Assembly (NCBI RefSeq): GCF_003073045.1
Contig: NC_037598.1
Span: 8,153,842 to 8,217,841 of the forward strand
Reading direction: 5' to 3'
Source of the DNA: Pomacea canaliculata
Lineage: Eukaryota; Mollusca; Gastropoda; Architaenioglossa; Ampullariidae
DNA length: 64,000 bases
Made by a program: the position numbers and the translations under genes. Within the stretch, counting starts at the first letter, position 1. Each line of letters starts with the position of its first letter. This document shows, one piece after another, positions 49,186 through 62,400 of the stretch. The notes under the pieces are model-generated. The model saw only the letters and a program-made list of their open reading frames with translations, did not search any database and was not told the origin of the DNA.

Positions 49186-52100
49186 CTGCGTACATCAAAA
49201 AAACTCAAAGCTCAGTATTAAGGCAGTATTATACACTACATATTAATAGTGATTGTAGAGTGAGAGTTTGTGTGTTTGTGCATGCACAAGTACAGGTGCA
49301 TGTGCATGCATATGTTCATGTTTGACCTTTCTCACTCTTGCTATCTTCTTATGCTCATCTGCATACATACACACATGTAGTAGACATATGCATATAGTAG
49401 ATATATATACACATGTAGTAGACATTACACATAATGCAGGGCATAATCAAAAGCACTGCTGAAAATAAAACATTAAATGCTTTAATATAAAATTTTGGGG
49501 GATCAGGGTTTAAGAACACATCACGTATTACATATATCACAGACAAAAAGAAGCTAGTGCTGCACTAACTGCTTCTGATCAGTAGGCCAGCAGGAACATT
49601 TAGTAAAGGCATTAGTTATCCAGCACCTAAATACAATGTAAATGCTGATACACCAATATCACAACTCTGGAGACATACTCAGGGAAAGACCAGAGCAACT
49701 AGAAAGATGGTCAACATCAAAAAGACTATGCAGGGAGAAACCAAACCCCTCTGCTTGCACAATAGAAATGGCAGGCATGTAAGAACATGGAAAACAACAA
49801 TGGGATACGATGAAGAGAAGAACAAAGTGGCGTGAAAATTCTGCAAATGAACTGCAACAAAAAAAGCAGTTCGCGAGCACAGAACTCATACACAAACTGG
49901 AAAGCAGCATGCGCTGATACCAAAATACAGCTAGCATTGTCATGCATGTTGATAACATTATAAGGTGAAAAAGAGTTGGGGTTTCCTCACACTGAGGCAA
50001 ACTTTTGAAATGAGAAAGGCTGTTGGTAGGCACATTAACCGCGGAGAGCAGCGGCAAAGGTTTCACACTTGGTTCCTTCCCGCAGCACAACCAAGGGGCG
50101 CCATGGCTGGCCAGTGCTGGAAATATAGTTCTGCCCAAGGCAAGAGAATGAACTGAGCATGCACACTCGAACCAGTCATGATTTATCTCACAGCAGCTTA
50201 GATACCAATGATACAGCTATTTTGACAAGATGCAATTAAGATTACAATGGAAGAACACATAAGAGAAAGAAAGAAATAGCTATTCATGAGGATGTCAATT
50301 AAAACATTACAAAGCTACCGCATTTAGATTGTAATCCATGTCTAATGGTTTTACTTTAGCAAATATTTTCCTAAAAAACTAAAACAATTATTAGGAAGGG
50401 TCTAGAAACTGACAAATTTACTTTATATTTTAGTAAAACAAATTTATTGTATGTAATGAGTAGCGAAGCAAAGGTTTTCTATTATAAAACAATATATTCA
50501 TTCCATTGTTGCATCTTTCCAATCATTAAAAACACTAGAAAAAGTGTTATTGTGTCCTTGTTATCTCTTATGAAATGTAAATTTATTCAGATCTAATGAG
50601 CAGAGTAAGAGCGAGATAAGCCATATACAGATGGTCTGGTGGTCCAAGTCAAAGTCAAGAAGACAAGAACTTAAAAAAAACAAACCCAAGCTATCACAAA
50701 ACAAACCTTTGTTGGAAATGGTCATCTGTCATAACATTTTATAACCAAAGGGAACAGACTGAAGGTTAATAAAATCACTGCCCTGAAGAAGACTATAGCT
50801 TAATATTTCACTGCTAGTAAAGCCAACCATTGACATAAACTGGTCTTATTCAATAAACTATTAGAGCTTTGTAGATCATCTGCCTAAAAGATAAGTACGC
50901 TGGAATTCACCATCACATAAAGAGAGTAGAGATAGAGGAATAAAACTCCATAGATGACTACATACATGTGCTAGGGGCAGGCCATTCTTTTTCTCATCAG
51001 GTGAAGCATTTGCACCAATCCACACAAATACTGCCTGACCATTATCAAAGATGAAAACATCCTGAAACACAAATGAAAGAGCACCATGCACCGGCCATCT
51101 TTGTCTGCTAACCATGTATTTTAACTTTACTGGGAGTCTGTGTTACTGCATTTGGAAATCTTTGAAATCTTCAAAACAATGTAAATCTTCATACAAGCAG
51201 TGTTTATCATTGCAACGGAAAATAGAATGCAATAGAATAACTCTATATGTTTAAAATCTATAGGCAGTTTGCATTATGGCATCAGAAAACAATCTGGTAA
51301 AGCTTAGATATGATCATAATAAATGAACTGAACGCTGTAAACATATGCAGTTTCCCCCATTCTCTCTAATTCTCTCTCACACACACACCCACACACACAC
51401 GTGCATGCAAAAAATTTTAAGTATAATTCATAAACTTTATACATATATATATATTCAGACAACATATATATGTGTGTGTGTGTGCTGCTTAGCCTTACTG
51501 ATAAATAACTTGTACAACAGCCACCATTTTCTCTTCAGCAATAATTTTTCTTTTCAATTTAATATTTTTTTTGTTCAATTTAATGTGCTAGCAGAATAAC
51601 ATCAGTACAAGTTTCTCTGTTTTAATGATGGTGTGTTCCAAATAATTTCAAAAGCAGCTTACATCACTCTTGAAATCATCCTGAGTTACGCCCCCTTCCT
51701 TCACCAGTTCATAGTCACGGGTATCAGTGTTGACTCTATAACAAAACAACAAACATGGTTTTTGGTTGTCATTTACATACGGCTTTTGCTTTTTAATCAG
51801 CATTTCTCACTACTTACTAACACAAGGTTTAATTTGCTCCATGTCAAAATATATTTAGGATTTTTTTTTCAAGGTGTAATCAGCTTGAAAAACAAGCAAC
51901 ATAAACAATATCAAGGATTTCTCACCTATAAAGCTTGTTATCTGCTGTGGGGTCTTCATTATCAGAGTCGTCATCATCATCAGGGTCTTCATTCAGATAA
52001 CCAAAGAAAGGGTGCTACAACATTTGGTAGATCAATATCAATGTAAGATGCAGCTGACCAGAGGAAGAATTAAGTAGATTAATAAATAAAGAATGTGCAC

Positions 52101-55100
52101 ATTGACTTAATATTACAATACATAACTGTATCAACATAGTCTGAAAAAGCTATCCTGCATTACAAGATTTTAGAAATATATTTAAAATGTTGGAAATAAA
52201 ATTATTTGTCAAAAATTACATCTTACATATAATTCATAAATGACGTAAAAATATGAACAACTTACACTGTCCGAAGTGCTATCCTCTTCTAAAACCACTG
52301 AAGAAACTTCACCACGCTTAGATTTGATTTGGCAAATAAAGTCACTTGCCTGCAGAAAGACGTAATTTGCTACATCTTTTCAGCAATACACATTTTTATC
52401 CACATTTTCAAACTTTTGAAACTAAGCTTACTGACATCAGTACTTAAAAACTCAATGGTTTTTTTCTGCTTTTTTTTTTTGCTGGCAGTATGATTTTCCA
52501 CAAATACTTGCAAAAGTGTGCAGTTTAAGCAAAATATGAGATACTGGTCTTTATTGTTCTTCATTTATCGTATGTGGTCACCTTATTACGCTCAAATGGG
52601 CTTGACTTGTTTCCATTCCACTGGTAGAGAATGTCACCAGCATCTAGAACGTAGACATCATCTGAGTTGAGTGGTAGCCTTCTGGGAACCTGCCAAAATA
52701 AAACATGTCTCTAATGCGACCATAAATGACTGACATGCTAAGAGCTAATCAGGATAATAAGTTAAAAACAAAAATACTAGAGAAACAATTAAACATATCC
52801 AAAAAGAACTAGAGCAGTTCTAAATGATGTGTATTGGCTCCAAAGATGCAGTAAATGAGTGAGAAATAAGTGCAAGAATGTTTTGGTGGCTTACCTCTTT
52901 CAATACCACCTTCTTGTTCTTGTCACGTGAAACAAGTGTCAGTCTGGGAATATACTCAGCCTTGTCTGCCACCCGCACAAAACCACTGTTGACACCACCC
53001 TCCATTATCCTATAAACACACATCATTCTATTTTAGTTCATAAATTTTGAAAAAAAACCAAACTGAAATAAATATAAAATACCTGTAACCTCTAACAAAG
53101 GAGGACTCAATCACTACTGTGAGGAGAAATACTCAGTTAATCTGTCGGCAAAGGACACTTAGAGTTAGTCCTGACCTTTTGCTAACAATTAATCCTGACT
53201 TAATAAGTATCCAAAGTACATTTTCCTAAATGACAGCATATTGATTTAATTAACAAAACTTATTTCTTTGTTTCTGGGGACAAACATTTTAACATACTTA
53301 CACCATTCCCTTGGGAAAGTAACTCTTAAACAAATCACTCTCATGACCTTGAACTTCACGATGTTGAACAGGCTTGTCGTCAAGGAAAGTATCAAGCTCC
53401 ACTGTCTTGTAGGCTGCTGTACCATACTCATCCTAACAATGCACCAGAAATACTATTGTATGCTATTATGCCATCCACAGCAAGCTAATAAGCACAAGTC
53501 TAAAAAAGGGATAATTATATGAGAAGAAATGTAAGAGAAGATAGGGGGAAAAAACCTGGCCTGATTGGCAACTTGGGTAAATCTGAAAATCATAAACACA
53601 TTGAAGCACCATATCACATATTAAACTTATGATTATGTGTGGAAAAGTGGTGAATAGCTTCTTGTTTGTTTGCACTGATTTATAAATATTACTAACAGAG
53701 AAATGTGATTGGCCAGGTCACTTTACCTCAAACATTCCCAGCATGCTCTGTCAAAAATGAAATGCTGGACTGACTTTAGGATGGTTGCTACTTATATAAA
53801 TGCCAGATCATGAGCCTGTTGTTGTTTTTGTTTGCTTTGGGGGTTTTTCTGTCAAAAACAAGAAACAGGGACATTGCAAACCAATTGCCATTGCTTACCG
53901 TAGAGCTGTACTTTCCAATCCAGAAGTAAACATCATAGTGCAGTTCATCACTATCCTTATCTTTGTAAGTCTGCAAAATATAAATTATAGTCAATTAAGA
54001 GAGAAGAATCTTGAACATTTGTAGTACTTTAAGTTTCTTTCTGTTATTCATTACTACAATGTCCCTTCAGTAAGAATTGAGAAAGTGCTCTGAAAAAAAT
54101 GTTTACTGAAAAGTTAAACTAAGAAAAAGGATGCAAGTTAAGCAATAGCGTTAATGAATTGGAATGTGAGTGTGGGGTGTTGGAAGAGACCTAGACCAAA
54201 ATCCTATACAGATGGTGAGAAATGGTTGTAATAAAGCAAAGAACTGGTAGGAATGTAGAGAAACTGAAAGCAGGTGATGATAAAGAGATGTAACAGCGAA
54301 GAGAAGTACTTATTTACTAACATTCAGAATAATGTAGGAGTCTCCACTGAAGAATTCTCCATAATCTTCCTTTGGCACATCTTTCACTTTGAATTGCTGC
54401 AATATAAGCATGGTTGTGAATCACTGTGCCTATGAAAGTACTATTCAGGCAAATACCTATGTCTGCATGCACCCATTCTTTGCATTTGTCATATTTAATG
54501 CACAATATGTATGAAAACAAACAAACACGCACATATCTTGGAAAATTAAAATAATTTTTCTAAATTCTGCATGAAAGAAGAGTTTTCACACCTCAATCCG
54601 CCAGATTTGAAGACCAGGTGCTCTGCCAGCTCCTTGCCATGCAGGCTCAGTTTTGGCAGACTCCTCTGTTGATGACAAAAACAGAAACCCTTGCTATTAT
54701 GGCAAAGCAAAAACACATTTATACACAAGCACACCTCCTTCTGTCTGACGTTTTATTTACTGCACTTAAGTCAGACTGGTACCATATGTTTAATTGTTCA
54801 TTAAAGTGCCTATAAATGATCTTAAAAATTGTTGATTAACCCCTCTATTCCCAATATTTTTTAATGAAATAGTCAATAATTTTTTAATTTACTTTTGTGG
54901 TTATTATTCTGGAAATCATTGGTTTAGAATTTTGATATTGAAAACCTGCTGTCTTGTGTCTGCAGCAGACCATAGGATATATAGCTACATTCAATTGTTG
55001 ATCCATCTGGATGGTCTGGTTACGTCTAAATGCAGTTTTTTCTACATTTTATTCAAGTACTGAAGTCTTCTAAAGTCTTCGCAAGAAGCTAAGCGCTGGT

Positions 55101-55913
55101 CTTGGCAGACAAGACAGCAATCCACCAATACAGGTCCATGGGTCTAACAGTTACATTCAAATTCCGTCATTTTAGGATCCCATAACAGGTAGCCCGCATG
55201 TTGGTTTCTCTTCCCTTACTTGGGACCCTTACTCTTACCGCCTCTCTTGCAGGATGGGATATTGATTTATTCAATGGGTAAAAGATACACAGAAATTGAT
55301 CATTGTAGACATCCAAGTTATAAAGTGTACACATGCTTTCTATCTTACTTCTACTGTTGAGGACACTTTTAAACCATATGGTCTATGCATCATGCCAAAA
55401 CATTTTTATCTGTACAGATATTTACAATATTGAACAATATCCAATGTGAACACCACAGATCTAGGTTTTTTTCACTTTTATAACATATCACTTGATTATA
55501 TAGCACTTACTCTTCACTTTTTTGTCAATGTCAGAGCCAAAGTTGGCAAGGTTAGTCTGCTTCCAGTCATACTTTGCAGCTTTTCTCAGACCTGAAAAAA
55601 ATTAACATATTCTATCTTACCTAAACATTATTAAATTAATACATTAAAAACATAAAAAAATCTTTATTTCCTCAAGACCTTCCACCAAGTTAAATCCTCC
55701 TTCATATAAACAATTTTAACTATGTTTTAAGAAAAAATTTTCTTTCTGGAAACAAAGATTACCTTGCAAGAGTTTTGTTTTAGACTTTTCATAAAGGTTG
55801 CTAAATCTGTTAAGTATAAACTAACATTCCATTAACAGTATTATATAACAAAAGCTAAATCAATATTTCTGTTTAATGTTGCTTATGTATGACTCACCTC
55901 GACTTCCAGACAT
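49090..55913 (-). CDS. gelsolin-like actin-binding protein, gene C (12 shared coding exons + one of two last exons, 369 aa)
   Basis: Coding exons in order of translation: 55913-55898, 55591-55511, 54665-54592, 54396-54322, 53970-53899, 53432-53302, 53009-52895, 52689-52582, 52349-52266, 52014-51926, 51735-51663 and 51061-50966, then 50130-50035 or 49185-49090. Either last exon gives 1110 nt in frame. The protein starts [20 protein letters not shown]1 (about 46-165) has [28 protein letters not shown] and [15 protein letters not shown]2 (about 175-250) has [11 protein letters not shown]. The linker is acidic ([12 protein letters not shown]). G3 (about 280-369) has [20 protein letters not shown]. 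Exon order and intron positions equal gene A. The leader acceptor is at 55966, giving 52 nt before the ATG. It is a three-repeat, severin-like actin regulator by family. Exons use more A/T-ending codons than A and B. Confidence 0.93.
49481..49486 (-). terminator. possible polyadenylation signal ATTAAA for the proximal last exon of gene C
   Basis: ATTAAA on the minus strand, about 550 nt past the stop of exon 13a and about 295 nt before the acceptor of exon 13b. Its position would allow a separate mRNA ending in 13a. Confidence 0.3.
50035..50130 (-). CDS. gene C alternative last exon 13a (proximal)
   Basis: Acceptor CTTGGGCAG, then 31 codons beginning [19 protein letters not shown] and ending AAALRG, then TAA. 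The length is the same as the terminal exons of 13b, and one codon shorter than those of genes A and B. Both C exons share PWRPL where A has PFLPV and B has PMLPV, so the duplication happened within the gene C lineage. Confidence 0.85.
   Translation of the reverse strand, partial: NYISSTGQPWRPLVVLREGTKCETFAAALRG
55077..55131 (+). repeat. short dispersed repeat, copy 2
   Basis: CTTCGCAAGAAGCTAAGCGC to ATCCACCAATAC, partner of 36348-36401. It lies in intron 2 of gene C, antisense to the gene. Confidence 0.6.
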
Positions 55914-55965
55914 GGTGATGAGTTTTATTGTATTTCAGCAGGACTAAATATCTCAAGAGACTGAC

Positions 55966-58900
55966 CTGAGAAGATTTTAAAATAATTGCATATATTTTAT
56001 ATTACAGAAAAAATGTTAAGTTCATTTGCTTCAATCATGATTGATCCCACAAAAATAACCACCATTAAATAACTTTTTTCCATTATGGACATAATAAATT
56101 GTGAAATAATTTGTCTAATATTTGTAAATTTATATTCATTGTTTTAGACCTTATTTTTAGTTAGTTTCTTCATATCTGCAATCATATACTAGCAGGGCAC
56201 TATGATTATAAGTTGTATAAGCTATTGAAAAAGGTGAAAAGGCAAGGCATTATAACCCAAAGGCCTTAATGGACAGTGTGCACCATGTCAACCTGCTGAT
56301 TTGTAACTTCCCTATTCAAGACCTAGCGGAGCCAAAATATTTTCTAATGATTGGGTAATACTTGGCGTAAGGTACTATTTCCCCAAATATGAATGAATAC
56401 ATCCCTTTCTTCATACTCATCTAGACACATCACCATGCACAGAAAAAGACCAACAAGTTAGGATCATATGCGGACACATTTACACTGACTGCCTCCCTGT
56501 CGGTGGGACAGCTGGGACCAGGTGTTATCTGTCATTATAGTTTTGACCTTTTTCTGTGCATAGTGATCTTGAGAACAGAAGGGGTGTACTAACCCATATT
56601 TTGAGAAATAGTACTCAGTTTTACCCATTCATTAAAACAAAATGCACCCAATTAGTCCTTGTGTTTACCTGTAGATGGCAGGTAGCCAGGGGAGTTGTCT
56701 AGACATATGTCAAAGCATGTTTCAAAACAGCCACATTGAAAATGACAATGACAATTCTTTATTTACGAGAGGTAAAATAAGCAAAAAAAAGAATTAGAAA
56801 GCTGGCCATGAAATGGTTGCTTCCTTAGATGCTGCTAGTGATGCTGATTCAAGTAGCTTTATCAGCTTGTATAGGCTGTTTGGTTCCATTTCAAACTGTT
56901 TCTATGGACGAAATTTGAGTGTGGGGAAAGAAGGTATGTCTCAGATTTTGCTCACTGTAAACTTCTCATCATTTAACTACCCAAGTCTCTAAATATAGGC
57001 TTTTATTCCCCCTTTCTGATGCATCTAATACTAAAAGGAAGTACTACTTTTAAATGCTGCAGCATCTGCAATACCGAATTCTGTGATATCAAAGTTTTTG
57101 TTTCAGAATGAACAGAAATTAAGTTCTAAATAAAAAAATTTTTATCACAGGGCTACAGTTAGAATGCTTGGTTTATAACACACACACACAGAAGTTGCAA
57201 TAGAAAACACAACCTTTTATGTTTGGCTATTTCTGCAGTGACATCATTGCACAAACAGTGAAGCAAGTTTGTACAGTCAGTGCATGTGTGTACACACAGA
57301 CCTATAAAATGTACATGTACACATTTAAATTTGTGCATACACTCAAATGCATGCATGCATGCACACACACATTCTTACAAAGCCAGTCACTAAGAAAACA
57401 ACTGACCAGAGAGAGTTGGGAATGTGTTTATGACTCATAGATCAACAAACTTGAATGTACTTAGCCAAGGGCATTCGTACTATATAAAAGCTCGCTGGAT
57501 ACAATGTTTGCAAGAAAGATGTGAGGAAGGAAGTGATACCCTTTGTTCCTTGTCTTCACATAATGATTTCACTTGTCAAAATTGAATTTGGTTTTCACAT
57601 GAGTCATCCACTCACCTCCAAGTATGTTTGTGCAAATGTGTTTGTCTGAAAATACATTAAGTAGACATGCATGGACAGCCATGCGTAACTTGGTGTGTGT
57701 GCACATATAAAGAGAGCGCATTTTGAATTTTGTATACTGTTACTGTTAGCATAAACTTGATGTGTACTTACATGCAGAGATATATATGTACTTGCACTGT
57801 TTTTAAAATACTATTTTTATATCACCAATAGTTTGGTGTTTTTTTTAACCCTACTTCAGTCTAGGGTTAACATGACCTAAAGAAGGAAGAGCATGCTGCT
57901 AATATAAAAAAAAACCAATGATTTTTCCTGCCTCAACTGCCCTTTTTAAAAAAAACAAAATGGAGGAAAATCTGGTATGAGCTTTTGCATGAAAGTATCA
58001 CTCTAATGCAGAGTCAACATTTTAAAGGTACTGGCCTTAGTGACAAAACCCTATACCTTTAGACAGCTAGTAAAACTTCCATCCTGTTAATGTTAAATAT
58101 GATGAATTAGTATTTCAGGCTAGTTTTTTTCATGGATACATTTACTATGTGCCTGAGATTCATTTACTGAAATTTGAAATTCAAGATGCTGCGCCTATGA
58201 TATCTGATGATCATGGACAAGAGGACTGAACGTGCAGCTGTACGTGTGGGAGTGCTAATTTGCATATGTACAACACAAGAATGTGTTTAAAAACCCTTAA
58301 AACTGCATTAACGTGTTATACCTGTGTCATTTATTCTGATTTGTGTGAATGTAGATGTAAAAGACGGAAACCTGTTGTTCCGCTAACCTGCATTAATTCG
58401 TCCAAACATTAATTATCACGACCCGTTTATTCTTAATTCTCTTCTTTCTGTCTACGACCACTCCCTTGTGACTGTAACTGCTATGTCACACGACTTTAAC
58501 TGCATCTCTGTCACATTATCATCTGCATGGGTTTTCCAAGTGTACGCCCCATTGGCATTTCCAGCAGTGTGCGCACGTACAATCGATGACTAATACCACA
58601 GATGTGTACTACACGTTTCGTGCTACTGCACTAGTATAGCTGTACAATGTACATGGTATATACGTCGCCTCCAGTATGACACTTCGATCGTTGAACTTCA
58701 CTGATATATGCATTTTTATCTTGCAACTTCTTTCTCTACAGGATGCGTAAGTAATTAAGAAAATCTTGTAAAGTGCACGGAAGGGAGCCACGTCAACATT
58801 CTCCACACGATACAAGGACGGGTGGAAAATCGACTGATCGACAGTTTGTGCAAGACATATGCGCTGCTGCACTGCCATTCGCAAACTGTTCACTGCACAG

Positions 58901-59385
58901 GTTTTCAAGAATCTAGGGGAACCCATGAACAGCAGCCATGAACGCAGCAGTTGAGAAAACCGCTACTTATGCGGAGAAAAACAGTGACGGACCGCTTCTA
59001 ACCAGTCATGCATGACAAACAAATTAAAAAGACTATAATAATGCTAAATAAATATTAAAAATATGTGTGTAATGTCGCATTTTATGCTCTTCATTTCTAT
59101 TTTTTCACGAGCTCTTCCCGAAGAGGGTGCTCATGACAAAAAAGAAGTAACTTCGCGGGTATACTCAAGTATAGGCTCGAGGGTGTGTCTCCTGTAAGTA
59201 CACAGACCAGACGCGAAAAACAAAGACCGTCAATGTTTGTTTTCACATCGCCTTCTTCCACAGCATTTCAATATGGTTGTAAAATTAATCTTTATCGTCA
59301 CATGACAACTGTCATTATTTTGAAAACATAAAAACAATCGCTTAATTGCACAGAAGTGAAAATGAGACAGAAAAACAATCCCTAC
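55966..59385. other. intron 1 of gene C
   Basis: Lies between the leader exon donor (59386|59385, GTAGGG on the minus strand) and the acceptor before the first coding exon (CTTCTCAG). It contains a CA run near 57180 and a TGCA/CA-rich tract near 57350. No exon or recognised element was seen. Confidence 0.5.
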
Positions 59386-59430
59386 CTGCAGCGTACTCGG
59401 TGGATGCTTGTGTGCAAAATAACTTCCGGA
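59386..59430 (-). other. predicted non-coding first exon of gene C
   Basis: On the minus strand the sequence ends GTACGCTGCAG|GTAGGG, a good donor. Transcription is predicted to begin near 59430, about 25-30 bp from the CATATATGG box. The exact start is inferred. Confidence 0.45.
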
Positions 59431-59481
59431 TGTGTGCTGACCCTGGTGCTACCATATATGGACGAGGGCTGATCTGATTGG
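59421..59481 (-). promoter_or_regulatory. promoter-like cluster of gene C: CCAAT, CArG, ETS sites
   Basis: On the minus strand, in order: CCAAT (59481-59477), the perfect CArG box CCATATATGG (59461-59452) and the ETS-type CCGGAAGT near 59421-59429. The donor of the leader exon follows at 59386. The AT core of the CArG box could also serve as a TATA-like element. SRF plus ETS pairing is a known design for growth-factor- and actin-responsive genes. Confidence 0.45.
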
Positions 59482-62400
59482 TTCTGGCAGGCTACAGGTC
59501 ACGCCTCAAGCGTTGATGTCGGCGCTGAGCAAGTGAAGTGTAACCAGAGCAAAGATATCTATCTTCTCTAATGTAACTACCGAATATAGGTCCTTGGTGA
59601 GACCATCTGATAGATTGATAAGCAATGTTGGAAATTATCAGTTAATGCAGTCAACAGCAGCTCCTCGCCTCAGCTACGCATGGTTGAACTTGTTTTCCCC
59701 AAGCAGTCGAAAAAAAGTAATGACGATCGACAGGGAGAGAGAGAGGAATGTCGATCTAGGAATGCAGAAGACCACAGTATACGTGCTACTGTGTATGTCA
59801 AAAGTATCATCGCATTTCTTTTTCTTTGATCGAAAGATGCAATCGATCACTGCCTCGGTCAAAATGTAAACGATCACAGGAGAGAATCAAGATGCCAATT
59901 ATAATTATAATCCTTTAGCCACGATTCTATAATGGTTCTGCAGGAGCTGATCAGATATATATGTATAGACTTAATATATCCAGAGGATGTATGATGTTAT
60001 CAGTTTTATCAATTCATCTGAGAAAATGATGACTATACACACCGGGGACGCTTCACTAAATAATAATAATGAAGCTTTATAGCGCGCGCCTTTCCAAAGA
60101 TTTTTTAATAGCGCTTTACATAAAATAAATCATGCATAGCTGACTAAATCATCAACAACCATGCACACACATTCGTATATAACAGACACGCTCACTTTTA
60201 CAACATGCACAAAGTAAATACATACACACGTTATGCACGCTAAGGTATGTTCACAATGCAAACTTCAGAAGGGCGCCAGTGCTGTGACCGACCAATGATC
60301 GACTTAATTATACATAACAAACAATTAATAAATTAAGCTTGAAGTGTGTTCATCTTAGGAAAGTCTCTCTACACGCGCACTTTCCTGTCTGGTGTTCTGC
60401 ACACACACACAGACCAAAGGTGTGATGTTCCAACCAGCCGGTGTTTTGCTCGTGTTGACCGAGCGTGAGAAAGAACACGTTGGCGTGAGGGACAGAGGCA
60501 GTGGTCAAGCCACAGTAAGTATTTGCCAGTGACGATCGTGAGGTCCCTTCATCACACATTTCCTCTTCATGACGCATTAAGAAAACGAGGTTTAAAATAA
60601 AGGTGATGCAAAAAGAATGTACATGGAAGAAAGGAAGAACAGTGAACGTGTCTGCGTGACTAACGTGGAGCAAATGACATGGTTCAAAGAACAAACACAT
60701 TAAACCTTAATTGTTCTCTCAAGCCAGCGCGAAATTACCGTAGAAGGAAAATCTTTCTAATCACGTGCTTACTTTTCACTATATCTGTTGCAGCCGTTGT
60801 GACCTTTGCTGACTACATACACTACTAGAGCACACAGAAAATCAGTTTCAACAAATTATAAATGTTATCTGTTTGAACATCACAGGAGCCCGCTCTCTCT
60901 CTCTCTCACACACACACACGTCGCGCTCGTGCGCACGCACACACATTCCCTTACACATGCATAAACCCAAACATACAATCACACGCAGTCTCTCTCTCTT
61001 ATACAGAAACATCTGACGATCTCTTTATTCTCATGTGTAAGCATGCCAAAAAATCGAAAACTTTTGTAGAAGAGTTAAGCAACAACGATCAAATGGTCTA
61101 AATTTTCCGTTATTGTACATTCTGAGTCTTCTCTATTCCCTTACCCATCTAATAATTAATTCATGTATTCTGTTGATTTTCTTTTCGCGCTGTTTCGAAT
61201 GGACTTGCAGTCTGCTCATTATTTGCTGAATATTTTCTTTCCCATTTCACCTGCTACCCCACACCCTCTTTTGCTTTTTAGGAGCTGTCTTCCTGTGTTA
61301 GGGGAAAAAAATAGGGACAGGAACATTTCCCATCTAAAACAGTAAACAACGACAAAAATAAATAATAAAATCAGGCAAAGTCAAACTCAGAACCTTCGTG
61401 TGGTCAGTCAATGATCATCTGTGTTATGCGGGTGACCTTTTAATATGGAACCGGTGCAATTCAGTTGCTTGGAAACTATCTGCTGTGACATTAAATTTTT
61501 TAAAATAATTTAAATTTCTACTCAGTCTTTCTAAAGGTGTAATCAAATGGACAAGACAAAAAACTTTGCTGTCCTTCAGCAGCGAATCGAACCAAGTTAC
61601 AATTTAAATCCTTGAATGACTATTCTTAGCTCCCTGACAATGGTGTGTACTCACTGTCCACTGTCTGTCATCTTTATCATTATGCTGGTCTGCGCGAATT
61701 ATTGGTCGTGGTGCACAACTATAAAAGATCGAGACAGCAGTTGATGGTCTGTTAATTGCCTTTTGACTGATTCCAGTTGGAGGTTCACGGAAAATAAGTT
61801 GGTTTATCTTACTCAGTCTCCTGTTCTCACTATGTATAATGTGCGCGAGGTCAGAGACGATTTTGCTGCATTCTGCGTGTCTGGAATACACGTACATCAT
61901 ATTACAGTGTCACACCCATGCAGTCACTATATTCCGACTCGTATATAATTTTACTCTTGACAATGAAGTTTGTTCAAACTTACCATCCTTCATGGCATAC
62001 AAATTTATTTCAACATCTTAGACTTCATGAACGATTGGTTCCAGTCATCATTATGCAATATTGTCTAAATATCTGTGGAAACAATAAAATGAGTCGATCA
62101 GCTGAGAAAGAGAGAGAAAAAAAAATCAGAAAGTCGCGCAATGAATGCAACAAGGCATACAACTTTTCATTCACTAAAAATTATGTGAAGAGTTTTTCCC
62201 CTTAGATTGACTCTTCTTCAGTGGAACACATTTTGCTTCCTGTAGCAGACTGCTTTTACGCGAAACCATATCGAGAATATGTGTAATTAGATCTACAGTT
62301 TTGATCGATAATTCACATATTTCAAAGAGGATCCAAAATGTTTCTTCGGTTGATTCTGATTTCTCTTTAGACGCTGAACATCATAATATCATCATTCATT

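Noticed and set aside
57482-57490. TATAAAAG on the + strand
   Set aside because: Lies within intron 1 of gene C, on the opposite strand, with no transcript features behind it.
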